This document shows, piece after piece, positions 1 to 8,053 of a stretch of DNA of 56,674 nucleotides. The stretch comes from CAZEBW01 sp964510205 (lineage in GTDB: Bacteria > Chloroflexota > Anaerolineae > VGOG01): positions 1-56,674 of the forward strand of contig CAZEBW010000016.1 in the NCBI GenBank assembly GCA_964510205.1, written 5' to 3'. The notes below the pieces were generated by a model. It made no database searches. It was not told the origin of the DNA and worked only from the letters and a program-made list of their open reading frames with translations. Both the position numbers and the translations under genes were made by a program. Every line of letters starts with the position of its first letter. Within the stretch, counting starts at the first letter, position 1.

Positions 1-83
1 GGATGTGCAGGATTTACGGATTTCTCCTCTCTCCAAGTCGGGTAGTCCCCCCGTAGAGTGTTGCTGGCCTTGCTTACCTCCCA

Positions 84-407
84 CTAATCTTCCTCAGCAG
101 ACTTGTACTCGGTTGCCCCCTCAGCGACTTGCCTTGCTGGAAATTCTATGGATACAAGATGGGGTGTTTCCTCAAGCAAGCAATTCTTGAAATAGAACAG
201 ATCCTCTCTAGCTGTGTCGAAGCGCTCATCTTCGTCATGTAACCCAACCAAGGCTGTGATGGCATCTTCCAGCACCAACTCATCAGTGCCAAAGGTCCTT
301 TCAGCTAAGATATTCACTGCCCAGCGTGCAGCTTCTGTTTTAGAGATTCTCCTCGCTAAGAAATCCTCGATTTTTTTGATGGTTTCTTCTCTCAAATCCT
401 CACTCAT
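84..407 (-). CDS. Hypothetical protein, 107 aa
   Basis: Function not recognised. It is a small, acidic, soluble-looking protein with no signal peptide or membrane segment, and its composition suggests mostly helix. The ATG at 405-407 follows AGGAGG by five bases, which fixes the start. It overlaps the stop codon of the upstream gene (404-679) in an ATGA arrangement, so the two are probably translationally coupled and may work as a pair. The pair size and coupling resemble toxin-antitoxin or immunity modules, but no diagnostic motif supports that, so it stays a guess. Confidence 0.6.
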   Translation of the reverse strand: MSEDLREETIKKIEDFLARRISKTEAARWAVNILAERTFGTDELVLEDAITALVGLHDEDERFDTAREDLFYFKNCLLEETPHLVSIEFPARQVAEGATEYKSAEED

Positions 408-679
408 GGTTGCCTCCTAATGCCCGAAGGGAAGGCTTTCTGATAAGCCGGATCCCGGCTGCCTGGGATCTCATGTGGCCCGTGGACCAACTGCCCAGAA
501 GAATCGTAAACAAGATGATAAAGGACAAGGTGGTGACCTGAAGCATCCTTCACTTTGACGATGATCGAGATGTCCCCATTTTGCCGCAGGTTCCTTTCAA
601 CCTGTGTGAGGGTACCATCCTGATTGTGGATGATCTGTCTGGGGTAGCGATAGATCGTTGGATTGGCTGTCTCAGTCAT
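404..679 (-). CDS. Hypothetical protein, 91 aa
   Basis: Function not recognised. A 91-residue soluble protein whose middle (ISIIVKVKDASGHHLVLYHLVYD) is strongly beta-like, with no signal peptide, membrane segment or metal motif. The ribosome binding site is weak, which lowers confidence in the exact start. Its stop overlaps the start of the downstream 107-aa gene (ATGA), suggesting a co-translated pair. It lies 54 bases downstream of the CoA-transferase beta gene, so it could be read from the same transcript without sharing its function. Confidence 0.5.
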   Translation of the reverse strand: MTETANPTIYRYPRQIIHNQDGTLTQVERNLRQNGDISIIVKVKDASGHHLVLYHLVYDSSGQLVHGPHEIPGSRDPAYQKAFPSGIRRQP

Positions 680-733
680 CGAGCAACACCTACTTTGCCT
701 TGTATTCGAGTGTAGTCACCTCATGGTACATGG

Positions 734-1495
734 TCAACGATACAGCCCCTGCGGATCCAGCTCCTCCCGCAGCAGGCGCAGTTCCTCTTCCGTCGGCGGC
801 TTTGTCTCCGCGAGATCCGCCGCCACTTTCAGCTCCCAACCTACTTCGGCCTGCACCTCGGCCAGTTCCACGCCTGGATGCAGGCTCGCCAGTACCATCT
901 CTCTCTCCTCTTTGTCGAAATTGAAAACACTCTTGTCGGTGACCACCAACTGCGGGCCGCCGCCCGGCAGTCCCAACTCCGCTCGCTCGCCCGCGCCTCC
1001 CAGGTGGCCGGGACTGGTGAGGAAGTGCAGTTGCTCAACGAAGGCCCGCCGCATCAGCCGCATGATCACGAAAACCCGCTGGGCGTTGATGGCGATCTCG
1101 CACGCGCCGCCGCTGCCCGGCAGGCGCACTTTAGGCTGGTCATAGTCGCCGATGACGGTGGTGTTTAGGTTGCCGAAGCGGTCAATCTGCGCCCCGCCCA
1201 GGAAGGCTACCTCCACCCGCCCACCTTGCAGGTACAGCCCAAAAAGGTCGGCCATGGAGCAGATGGAGGTCGCCCCGCTGATGAGGGTGGGGTCGCCGAT
1301 GGAGAGGGGCAGCCGCGCCGGCCGCGCGCCGTAGACGCCGCTCTCGTAGATCAACTCCAACTCGGATGCCACGGTCCGTCGCGCCAGGTTACAGGCGATG
1401 TTGGGCAGGCCCACGCCCACGAAGACGGTGCGCACGCCGCCCAGCGCCCGCGCCGCGGTCACGATCATCATTTCGGAAGGGGTGTAATTGGTCAT
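734..1495 (-). CDS. Family I CoA-transferase, beta subunit (glutaconate CoA-transferase-like)
   Basis: Second subunit of a heteromeric family I CoA-transferase, which moves CoA between an acyl-CoA and a free acid in the cytoplasm. The 253-residue length fits GctB-like beta subunits. The YESG motif (Glu about residue 51) matches the position of the catalytic glutamate that carries the glutamyl-CoA intermediate in glutaconate CoA-transferase; its presence argues for a true transferase. Glycine-rich stretches (VGVGLPNIA, FLGGAQID) are typical of the fold. ATG at 1493-1495 follows GAGGT. The alpha subunit gene is 69 bases upstream, the gap being filled by a palindromic repeat. The acyl substrate cannot be read from sequence. 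Confidence 0.85.
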   Translation of the reverse strand: MTNYTPSEMMIVTAARALGGVRTVFVGVGLPNIACNLARRTVASELELIYESGVYGARPARLPLSIGDPTLISGATSICSMADLFGLYLQGGRVEVAFLGGAQIDRFGNLNTTVIGDYDQPKVRLPGSGGACEIAINAQRVFVIMRLMRRAFVEQLHFLTSPGHLGGAGERAELGLPGGGPQLVVTDKSVFNFDKEEREMVLASLHPGVELAEVQAEVGWELKVAADLAETKPPTEEELRLLREELDPQGLYR

Positions 1496-1502
1496 GTCTT
1501 AC

Positions 1503-1562
1503 CTCGAATCTATTACGCAATACGCAATACGAAATACGGGCTGCGTAGTGCGTATTGCGTGT
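1503..1562. repeat. Palindrome of degenerate 7-nt tandem units
   Basis: The gap between the two CoA-transferase genes holds tandem copies of a 7-nt unit (ATACGCA and variants) on one arm and its reverse complement (GTATTGCG) on the other, so the segment folds into one hairpin. The same word recurs inside the amidohydrolase gene near 5480 and, in variant form, inside the gene at 32411-34189. Confidence 0.75.
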
Positions 1563-1564
1563 TC

Positions 1565-2485
1565 TCAGACGTACCTGCCGTAGTTTACCGGCTCAGCCAT
1601 TGCCTCTCCTGGCGCCAGTCGCTGCCAGGTCTCTGGCCCCATCTTGTCCACGTACTCCGCCCGGTTCTGCACGCCGTAGACCCACTCCTCCAGCCAGGCT
1701 TGGGTGGCCGCCTCGTCGCGGCTGATCTTGTCCCATCGCAGGTAGAACTCGTTGTCGCGGTCGTAGTATCCCTGTGCGTACGAGGGATGCGCCCCGTAAG
1801 GCTCGTGCACCACTGCGTCCACCACCAGGTCGGGGATGATGGTGCGATTGGGATCGGCGCGGATCACCGCCTCGTCCACGATTTCTTCGACCACCACGAT
1901 GACGTGCTCGGCGGCGAAGGCGGCCTCTTTTTGCACCCCCAGCAAGCCCCACAGTTGGGTGTTCCCCGCGCGGTCGGCCCGCTGGGCGTGGACGATGGCC
2001 ACGTCGGGATTCAGCGGCGGCACCACGGCGATGGGCTCGTTCTTGTAAGGGCTTTCGACGAAGCGGATGTTGGGATTGGCCGTGGGCAGGTCGCTCCCCA
2101 GGTAGGAGCGCAAGGGGAAGAAGGGCAGCCGGTAGGCCCCCGCCAGATATCGCCCCACTGTCCCGAAGTGGGAGTACTCCTCCAGTTCGATCTCGCGGGG
2201 GACGCCTTTCTCCACCGCGCGGCGGACACAGTGCAGCGAGCCCACGCCGGGGTTGCCCAGATAGGAGAAGATCATCTTGCGGGCGCAGCCAGCGGCGATC
2301 ATCTGGTCGTAGATCAGGTCGGGCGTCATGCGGCACAGGGTCAGGTCGCGGCGGCCCTGGCGGATGATCTCATGGCCGGCGGCGAAGCAGATGCAGGCGG
2401 TGAAGCCCTCGATGGCCACGGTGTCGCCGTCGTGGACGTAGGCGGCGATGGCGTCGTGCATTGTGATGAGTTTGTCTGATGTCAT
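1565..2485 (-). CDS. Family I CoA-transferase, alpha subunit
   Basis: Alpha subunit partner of the downstream beta gene (734-1495); together they form a cytoplasmic CoA-transferase of the glutaconate/IpdAB-like group. The 306-residue product starts with the usual short helix, then GDTVAIEGF, the glycine-rich CoA-binding beginning of the fold, and carries the HAQRADRAGN and FAAEHVIVVVEEI stretches typical of GctA-like subunits. ATG at 2483-2485 is chosen because GGGAGG lies four bases upstream; an earlier in-frame ATG at 2509 lacks a site. Being in a region with thiolase and a CaiB transferase, it probably activates a carboxylic acid from amino-acid breakdown (inference). Confidence 0.85.
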   Translation of the reverse strand: MTSDKLITMHDAIAAYVHDGDTVAIEGFTACICFAAGHEIIRQGRRDLTLCRMTPDLIYDQMIAAGCARKMIFSYLGNPGVGSLHCVRRAVEKGVPREIELEEYSHFGTVGRYLAGAYRLPFFPLRSYLGSDLPTANPNIRFVESPYKNEPIAVVPPLNPDVAIVHAQRADRAGNTQLWGLLGVQKEAAFAAEHVIVVVEEIVDEAVIRADPNRTIIPDLVVDAVVHEPYGAHPSYAQGYYDRDNEFYLRWDKISRDEAATQAWLEEWVYGVQNRAEYVDKMGPETWQRLAPGEAMAEPVNYGRYV

Positions 2486-2514
2486 TTGGCCTCCCAATTG
2501 ACCTGCCAACGTTT

Positions 2515-2622
2515 GTCATTGCGAGCGTTTTTTTGCGAAGCAATCCCCTGGATTGCCGCAATCTCACGTTCCGCGAATTGGGGATCGCTTCGGCGGAAAA
2601 GCACCGCCTCGCGATGACACTT
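2515..2622. repeat. TCATTGCGAG-family palindromic repeat
   Basis: Inverted repeat beginning GTCATTGCGAG, with the inner half-palindrome GAAGCAATC / GGGATCGCTTC and ending CGCGATGACAC. It fills the gap between the aldehyde oxidoreductase stop and the CoA-transferase alpha start. It is a diverged member of the family seen at 7890, 16239, 17133, 25404, 49827 and 54997. Confidence 0.8.
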
Positions 2623-2660
2623 GGCCTGAAACTAACATTGGCGAGGTAGTTGCCTGTAAA

Positions 2661-4502
2661 CTAACGCTCCAGCCTCAGCTCGGCCAGCTTGGCGTCGGTG
2701 GGCGCGCCGTTTTCGTCCCAGCCGCGCAGCCGGTAGAATTCGGGCAGCATCACGTCCAGTTCCACCACGTGCCCTTGGGCCGGGCCTTCGGGCATGGGCT
2801 CCTCCAGCATCCGCCGGGGCAAGGTGTCGTCCGCTTTGGTGAAGCCCGCCCTCAGCAGGAACAGCCGCTCCAGGTTGAAGACGCGCTCGCCGGCCTGGAG
2901 CAGCGTTTCCTCGGTGTAGCCAGCGCCCGTAGCGTAGTTCATCAGCTTGGTCAGGCGGGTGGGCCACAGGTCAACGTGGGGATCGAACAGGTAGCGGACG
3001 CTTAGGAAGACGCACAGGCCGGCGGCGTCAATCAGGGCGAAGGCGTCCTCGAACCGATAGAGCAAGCGGGGCTTTTCCTCAATGCTCAGGGGATCAATTT
3101 TCTCGGGGACGCCAAACACCTCGGAGTAGGCCAGGTCGCCGGCCATGTGGGAAGCGCCGATGTTGGACGTGGCGTACAGCAGACCCATGCCTTTGGCGCC
3201 GCGCGGGTCGTAGCCTGGAAACTCCAGCTTCTTGGCCGTGATGGAGAATTCGGGGTGGCCGTACTTGCTGGCCAGCCGGTAGCTGCCCTCGGCCAGCACG
3301 TCGCCGAAGCCCTCTCGATACGCCGTCTGCTTGACCAGCGCGATCACCGCGTCGGCGTCGCCGAAGGGCAGCGGACGGCCTACGTCGCCCTCCGGCAGGA
3401 TGCCTTTCTCGTACATTTCCATGGCGCAGGATAGGGTCACGCCCATGGAGATGGTATCCAGGCCCAGCTCGTTGCAGACGTAGTTGGCTTTGGTCACCGC
3501 CGCCAGGTTGTCAATGCCGCAACTGCTGCCCAGGGAGGCGATGGTCTCGTACTCCGGACCTTCCCCCTCGCCGCCGTACAGCGGATCGTCCACCCGCGTC
3601 AGCCGCCCGCAGGCGATGGGGCAGCCGAAGCACGGCTTAGGCCGAATCAGGTACTTTTCTTTCAGAGTTGGGCCGTCAATGTTTTCCACCCCCTCGAACA
3701 CCCCAGTCTGAAAATTGCGCGTGGGCAGGATGCCGACCTCGTTGGTCACCGGCGGCACGTAGGCGGTGCCGTATTCGCGCAGCGACGAGCCTTTCTCGAC
3801 GTCGGCCTTGACCTCGGCGTGCACCCGCTTGCACAGCTCCCGCATGGCCTGGGGTTCGGCCAGGGGCGTCTTCTTCGTGCCCCGCACCACCACCGCCTTG
3901 AGCATCTTGCTGCCCATGACCGCGCCCACGCCGGAGCGGGCCGCCGCCCGGTGCTTGTCGTTCATGATGGCCGCGATCTTGACCAGCCGCTCGCCGGCCG
4001 GGCCGATGCAGGCTACTTTGGCCTTGGGGTCGGTTTCTTCTAGCAAGGCGTCCTCGGTCTCGGGCACAGTCTTGCCCCACAGGTGCTCCGCCGGACGGAG
4101 TTCTACCTCGTCGTCTTCGACCCACAGGTAGACTGGTCGCTTGGCTTTCCCCTCGAAGATGAACAGGTCGAAGCCCGTGCGCTTCATCTCGGTGGGGAAA
4201 AAGCCTCCGGAGTTGGAGCAAGACAGCGCGCCGGTGAGGGGCGATTTGGTGACCACCATGTAGCGGTTGCCGGTGGGGGCGGGGGTGGCGGTCAGCGGCC
4301 CCGTGCCGAAGATGAGCTTGTTCTGCGGCGACAGCGGATCCACAGTTGTAGGCGAAGCGACGTCCACCTCGTCGTAGAGGTGCTTGATGGCCCAGCCCCG
4401 CCCGCCGATGAAGTCCTTGGCCATCTGGGGGTCAACATCTTCCACCGAAACCTTTTCGTTGGTTAGGTCTACTCTGAGAATCTTGCCGTGCCAGCCAAAC
4501 AT
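2661..4502 (-). CDS. Aldehyde ferredoxin oxidoreductase (tungsten/molybdopterin)
   Basis: Oxidises aldehydes to carboxylic acids with ferredoxin as electron acceptor, using a bis-pterin tungsten or molybdenum centre and a [4Fe-4S] cluster. The 613-residue product opens with the family start MFGWHGKILRVDL, has the GGRGW and GTGPLTATPAPTGNRY cofactor-binding segments, and the cluster cysteines CxxCxxxC at about residues 291, 294 and 298, with a later Cys in DAAGLC expected as the fourth ligand. The start at 4502 is set by AAGGAG upstream; the longer frame to 4598 only reads through a repeat. A MoaD-like gene lies just upstream, a common pairing in this family. It probably clears aldehydes made by amino-acid fermentation. 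Confidence 0.93.
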   Translation of the reverse strand: MFGWHGKILRVDLTNEKVSVEDVDPQMAKDFIGGRGWAIKHLYDEVDVASPTTVDPLSPQNKLIFGTGPLTATPAPTGNRYMVVTKSPLTGALSCSNSGGFFPTEMKRTGFDLFIFEGKAKRPVYLWVEDDEVELRPAEHLWGKTVPETEDALLEETDPKAKVACIGPAGERLVKIAAIMNDKHRAAARSGVGAVMGSKMLKAVVVRGTKKTPLAEPQAMRELCKRVHAEVKADVEKGSSLREYGTAYVPPVTNEVGILPTRNFQTGVFEGVENIDGPTLKEKYLIRPKPCFGCPIACGRLTRVDDPLYGGEGEGPEYETIASLGSSCGIDNLAAVTKANYVCNELGLDTISMGVTLSCAMEMYEKGILPEGDVGRPLPFGDADAVIALVKQTAYREGFGDVLAEGSYRLASKYGHPEFSITAKKLEFPGYDPRGAKGMGLLYATSNIGASHMAGDLAYSEVFGVPEKIDPLSIEEKPRLLYRFEDAFALIDAAGLCVFLSVRYLFDPHVDLWPTRLTKLMNYATGAGYTEETLLQAGERVFNLERLFLLRAGFTKADDTLPRRMLEEPMPEGPAQGHVVELDVMLPEFYRLRGWDENGAPTDAKLAELRLER

Positions 4503-4530
4503 GTTTCTATCTCCTTGATTTGGGATTAAG

Positions 4531-4615
4531 GGTGAACGTGAAATTTGAAACCTGAAGCGTGAAACGTGAAACGTGATGAAGCCTTTTTTACGTTTCACGT
4601 TTTACGTTTTGCGTC
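4531..4615. repeat. Palindrome of ACGTTTCACGTTTTACG units
   Basis: Degenerate 7-nt units (GTGAAAC/GTGAAAT) on the left arm and complementary units (GTTTCAC, GTTTTAC) on the right arm, separated by a short spacer. It occupies the gap between the MoaD-like stop and the oxidoreductase ribosome binding site. The same word recurs at 53040-53076 before trpB. Confidence 0.75.
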
Positions 4616-4629
4616 CCGTTGGACGGGCC

Positions 4630-4869
4630 TCATCCCCCGGCTAGGGTGGGAAAAACAGCGACCACATCTCCATCCTGCAAAATCCGATCGGCCCCGGCGT
4701 CTCGACCGTTGACCAGGATCATGCGCGGTTCTTTTTGCGGCACGCCGAAGCGGGACAGCAGGTCGCCGACCGCAGCGTTTTCTGGAACCTCCACCTCGCA
4801 GGCGCTGCCCTGCGTGCCGGGGGGCAGATAGCGACGAAAAACTGCAAACAGTTTGAGGCGTACTTTCAT
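4630..4869 (-). CDS. MoaD/ThiS family sulfur carrier protein
   Basis: A 79-residue ubiquitin-fold sulfur carrier. The C-terminus ends in Gly-Gly (LAGG), the end that is adenylated and turned into a thiocarboxylate to donate sulfur during molybdopterin formation. The VNGRDA and LQDGDVVAVFP stretches are the usual MoaD core. AGGTGA precedes the ATG at 4867-4869. Placement directly upstream of the aldehyde ferredoxin oxidoreductase suggests a dedicated role in its pterin cofactor rather than in general cofactor synthesis. No other moa genes are present in the window, so the rest of the pathway must be encoded elsewhere. Confidence 0.9.
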   Translation of the reverse strand: MKVRLKLFAVFRRYLPPGTQGSACEVEVPENAAVGDLLSRFGVPQKEPRMILVNGRDAGADRILQDGDVVAVFPTLAGG

Positions 4870-4895
4870 TGAGTATCACCTGGACGCAGGTAGAA

Positions 4896-4964
4896 GTGAC
4901 AAGGGATTAGGGATCAGGCACGCCCGATTTCCTAGTCCCTTGTCCCTAGTCCCTAATCCCCTTG
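4896..4964. repeat. Palindrome of CCCTAGT units overlapping a gene end
   Basis: Left arm CAAGGGATTAGGGATCAGG and right arm of tandem CCCTAGT/CCCTTGT units form a hairpin. The last codons and the TAG stop of the amidohydrolase (4953-4955) lie inside the right arm, so the repeat now supplies the end of that protein. Confidence 0.7.
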
Positions 4965-6569
4965 TTGATACACCACCTGCCCATCAAACACGGTCATCAC
5001 CACCTGCGTCTGGGCGATCTCCATCGGCTCGATGGCAAAAATATCGCGGTCGAGGACGACCAGGTCCGCCAGCTTGCCGGGGGCGATGCTGCCCAGCTCG
5101 GCTTCTCGACCGCTGGCCAGGGCCGGGCCCATGGTGAAGCCCCAAACCGCCTCGGCCACGGTCAGTCGCTGCTCGGGATACCAGCCGCCCGCTGGCGTGC
5201 CGTCTCTCCGCTGGCGGGTGACGGCGGCGTGAATGCCCCACAGCGGATTGGCGTCGGCCACCGGCGCGTCGGAGCCGAGGGCCAGGGTCACGCCCGCCTC
5301 CAGCAGGTCGCGGAAGGCATAGGCAAAGCGCCCTCGCGGACCCACCGACTGCTCGACCAGGGAGATGTCGTCGGTGATGTGGATGGGCTGCACCGAAGCC
5401 ACGATGCCCAGGCGGGCCAGACGGCGTACGTCGTCGGGGCGGATCATCTGCAGGTGTTCGATGCGGTGAGGGACGTACTGCGTATTGCGTATTGCGTGTT
5501 TCTCGAAGACGGTTGTTAGTTCGCGGTTGGCGCGGTCGCCGATGGCGTGGATGGCTACGGCTAATCCGGCCTGATCGGCTTTGCGGACCGCCTCGGCGAT
5601 CTCCGCCATCGGCGTGAGGGGCATGCCGCACTCGCCCGTGTCCTCGTAGGGCTCCAGCATCCAGGCGGTGCGAGCGCCCTGGCTGCCGTCGGAAAAGAGC
5701 TTGACGTGTCCCACCCGCAGGCGGTCGTCGCCGAAGCCGCTGCGCAGACCTAGTGCGATGGCCTCGTCCAGACGTTCGCCGGGGATGTCCATCCAAAGCC
5801 GCAGGGCCAGCTCGTCTGGGAGGAGGGCTTCCCGCGCTTGCAGGTGTTGATAGGCGTGGAAAGCGGGCGGCCCATCGGCTCCCCCCATGATGCGGTGCTC
5901 GTGGACGCCGGTCAGGCCCAGGCGATGGAGAAGGGGGAATCCCTCCCGCATGGCTTCGACGGCTTCGTGCTCGCTGGGCGTAGGGATGACGTCGCGGATC
6001 AGGCTGATGGCCAGCTCGCGCAGCACGCCGCTGGGCTGTCCCGACTCGTCTCGGTCAATGACGCCTTGGGGCGGATTGGGCGTGTCGCCGCTGATGCCCG
6101 CCTCCCGCAGCGCTTGGGAGTTGACCACGGCCAGGTGCATGTCGCTGCGCCACACGATGGCGGGGTTGGCGGGGGCCACGTCGTCCAGGTCGGCGCGGGT
6201 GGGGATGCGCGAATCGGGCCAGCGGGTCTCATTCCAGCCCTGGCCCAGGATCCACTGGCCGGGCGGCGTCTCCCTGGCCCTTTGAGCCAGCCGCTGCCGC
6301 AGATCGGACAGCGAGGTCGTGTCTGCCAGGGGCAGTTGCCGCAGGCCCAGCGCCCACTCGTAGAAGTGGAAGTGGGCGTCGGTCAGGCCGGGCAGCGCCA
6401 ATCGGCCGCCCAGGTCAATCAGGCGGGTGTGGGGGCCAGCCAGGGCGCGAATTTCGGCGTCGTCCCCGACAGCCAAGAAATGGCCGTCGCGGATAGCGAC
6501 GGCGGTGGCTTGGGGGCAATCAGAGTCCTGGGTGTGCAGTTTACCGTTGTAGAGAATGAGGTTGGGCAT
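4953..6569 (-). CDS. Amidohydrolase family 3 protein (YtcJ-like)
   Basis: Predicted metal-dependent hydrolase of the amidohydrolase superfamily, probably acting on C-N bonds of an unknown substrate in the cytoplasm. The 538-residue length fits YtcJ/LAF3-like enzymes. Visible motifs: the HxH metal ligands in DAHFHF (about 66-68), HAIGDRA, HRIEH and the late LGSDAP aspartate. Between the HAIGDRA and HRIEH motifs lies AIRNTQY, encoded by a copy of the GTATTGCG repeat (about 5478-5505), so a repeat has been absorbed in frame. The start ATG at 6567-6569 has GGAGG rather far upstream (15 bases), so the exact start is less sure. The substrate cannot be named. Confidence 0.88.
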   Translation of the reverse strand: MPNLILYNGKLHTQDSDCPQATAVAIRDGHFLAVGDDAEIRALAGPHTRLIDLGGRLALPGLTDAHFHFYEWALGLRQLPLADTTSLSDLRQRLAQRARETPPGQWILGQGWNETRWPDSRIPTRADLDDVAPANPAIVWRSDMHLAVVNSQALREAGISGDTPNPPQGVIDRDESGQPSGVLRELAISLIRDVIPTPSEHEAVEAMREGFPLLHRLGLTGVHEHRIMGGADGPPAFHAYQHLQAREALLPDELALRLWMDIPGERLDEAIALGLRSGFGDDRLRVGHVKLFSDGSQGARTAWMLEPYEDTGECGMPLTPMAEIAEAVRKADQAGLAVAIHAIGDRANRELTTVFEKHAIRNTQYVPHRIEHLQMIRPDDVRRLARLGIVASVQPIHITDDISLVEQSVGPRGRFAYAFRDLLEAGVTLALGSDAPVADANPLWGIHAAVTRQRRDGTPAGGWYPEQRLTVAEAVWGFTMGPALASGREAELGSIAPGKLADLVVLDRDIFAIEPMEIAQTQVVMTVFDGQVVYQQGD

Positions 6570-6613
6570 GATGTTTGTTAAATTCCTCCGTGGTTTGCGC
6601 TATGCTCAAAAAT

Positions 6614-7777
6614 TCAGATTAGGAAAACATCTTGCGCTTCCTCTTTGCCTAGCCACTTCTTTGCCCGCTGGCAGATCTCTTGCACATACTCTGGATTTAT
6701 CTCAATGAGCACAAAGCGCCTGTTGAGCTTGGTGGCAGCTTGTCCAACAGTACCTATGCCAGCAAATGGATCGAGAACAACGTCGTCTACGAAAGAGTAA
6801 TAGATTATGACCTTTTCCGCGAGCTCTTCGGGAAACACTGCAGGATGCTTCTTGTCATAAGCTGGCTTAATACGCCAGATATTCGTCGTTTCATATCCAT
6901 CGGCTATCTGCGATGCCTGTACTAATTCCTGCTTGGGATGCGAGCGAATGTTCCAGTCTATCAGGCGGTCGGTGTGCTTGCGATATACAAGGACATACTC
7001 AGTGACAGGAACGGCCTTATACTGAAGGGGGTTTCTATCTGCTGAAAATCTGCGTCCTCGTCCGGTCGCCCACCCCGCCCCTTCGGGCTTTTCCCAGATG
7101 ATATCATCAATGAAGTCAAATCCTTCCTCAACAAACAGCCTATGTACGTCGAATGGAACAGCTATTCTTCTAGATGACTCACTTCTGCTCGCACGACGTA
7201 TCAGAACAGGCGAGATATTCATCACAAAGAACCGCCCCTCGTTTAGAACCCGATGGCAAAGCTGAATCACCTTGCGGATCTTGAGGAGATACTCCTCGTA
7301 CGTAATGTACTCCGTATATTCCGGCCTTGCATTGTAATATGGCGGTGACGTGAAAATGAGGTCCACCGACTCTTCTGGAAGCTGTTGTAGGATGTCCTCA
7401 GCATCTCCGCAAGCTATCGTGTTTCTCAAAGCTGAAACTTTGTATTGTTCATTCCTCAGTCTTCGGCTTCTCTTGCGGCCCTTTCTTCTCAAGAGCCGTT
7501 TTTCGAGAATCTCTCTTGAGGTCGTCTTGTCTTCGCAAACCAGAGAGGTATGCGCATCAATCACTATTTCACCGACTCTTCCGTGTTGATTCTTACCCAT
7601 AAGTGCGACACGCCACACGTGATACCGATCGTCAATTTCGGGCAATCCAAAGCCCACGGCTTCTTCTAGCTCCATATCCTCAAGCCAAATCGCGGCTATA
7701 TCGCGCGCGTCGTCAACCGTGATCACACTGTAGTCTCTCTGCTCTGCGACTGTCTGGTTTGAACTTGTCATACTCAC
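6614..7777 (-). CDS. DNA methyltransferase (beta-class) with N-terminal PepSY-like domain
   Basis: Site-specific DNA amino-methyltransferase (N4-cytosine or N6-adenine). The catalytic motif TSPPYY (about 143-148) precedes the AdoMet-binding motif DPFAGIGTVG (about 336-345), the order that defines the beta class. The first 95 residues are not part of the usual enzyme: WRVAL followed by VGEIVIDAHT resembles a PepSY-type fold, then a basic linker (KRLLRRKGRKRSRR) leads into the catalytic part. A GTG start at 7775-7777 follows AGGAG by seven bases. There is no restriction nuclease nearby, so it is an orphan methylase. A clear promoter lies at 7844-7872. Confidence 0.88.
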   Translation of the reverse strand: MSMTSSNQTVAEQRDYSVITVDDARDIAAIWLEDMELEEAVGFGLPEIDDRYHVWRVALMGKNQHGRVGEIVIDAHTSLVCEDKTTSREILEKRLLRRKGRKRSRRLRNEQYKVSALRNTIACGDAEDILQQLPEESVDLIFTSPPYYNARPEYTEYITYEEYLLKIRKVIQLCHRVLNEGRFFVMNISPVLIRRASRSESSRRIAVPFDVHRLFVEEGFDFIDDIIWEKPEGAGWATGRGRRFSADRNPLQYKAVPVTEYVLVYRKHTDRLIDWNIRSHPKQELVQASQIADGYETTNIWRIKPAYDKKHPAVFPEELAEKVIIYYSFVDDVVLDPFAGIGTVGQAATKLNRRFVLIEINPEYVQEICQRAKKWLGKEEAQDVFLI

Positions 7778-7843
7778 GAGTCTTCTCCTGTAACAAGTGA
7801 GCTAGTCAACTCGTCCACAAATGGAGGCCGACACCATATCCTA

Positions 7844-7872
7844 ATTATAGTCGAACGGACGCAATCTGGCAA
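7844..7872 (-). promoter_or_regulatory. Promoter of the DNA methyltransferase
   Basis: On the minus strand, -35 TTGCCA (7867-7872), a 17-bp spacer and -10 TATAAT (7844-7849). Transcription would start near 7837, giving a 5' leader of about 60 bases before the GTG start at 7777. Confidence 0.7.
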
Positions 7873-7879
7873 CTGTGCC

Positions 7880-8049
7880 AACTCCAAAACGTGCATTTCA
7901 ATTTGGGGGCAAGACCGAAAGACAGCGTCATGTGTCATTGCGAGGCGTCTTTTTTGCCGAAGCAATCTCCAATTCGCGGGGTGGGGATTGCTTCGCCTTC
8001 GGCTCGCAATGACACTCGCCCCAAAAGTGAAATACACCTAACTCCAAAA
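7880..8049. mobile_element. 150-bp MITE-like element with 10-bp target duplication
   Basis: The element spans 7890-8039 and is flanked by the direct repeat AACTCCAAAA at 7880-7889 and 8040-8049. Its imperfect terminal inverted repeats start CGTGCATTTCA and AGGTGTATTTCA. The interior is the TCATTGCGAG palindrome. It carries no gene. A copy at 54997-55146 has the same length and differs at about one base, showing recent movement. It sits four bases from the stop codon of the nucleotidyltransferase (8054). Confidence 0.88.
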
Positions 8050-8053
8050 GCCC

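Noticed and set aside
5..190. A 61-codon plus-strand frame at the window start
   Set aside because: No binding site, Cys/Pro-rich random composition, and it overlaps the end of the minus-strand 107-aa gene.
1226..2479. Long plus-strand reading frames opposite minus-strand genes, for example 1226-2479 and 8738-10006
   Set aside because: They mirror the CoA-transferase and MttB-family genes. They are by-products of GC-rich codon use, have low-complexity His/Gly/Arg composition and no homology or binding site.
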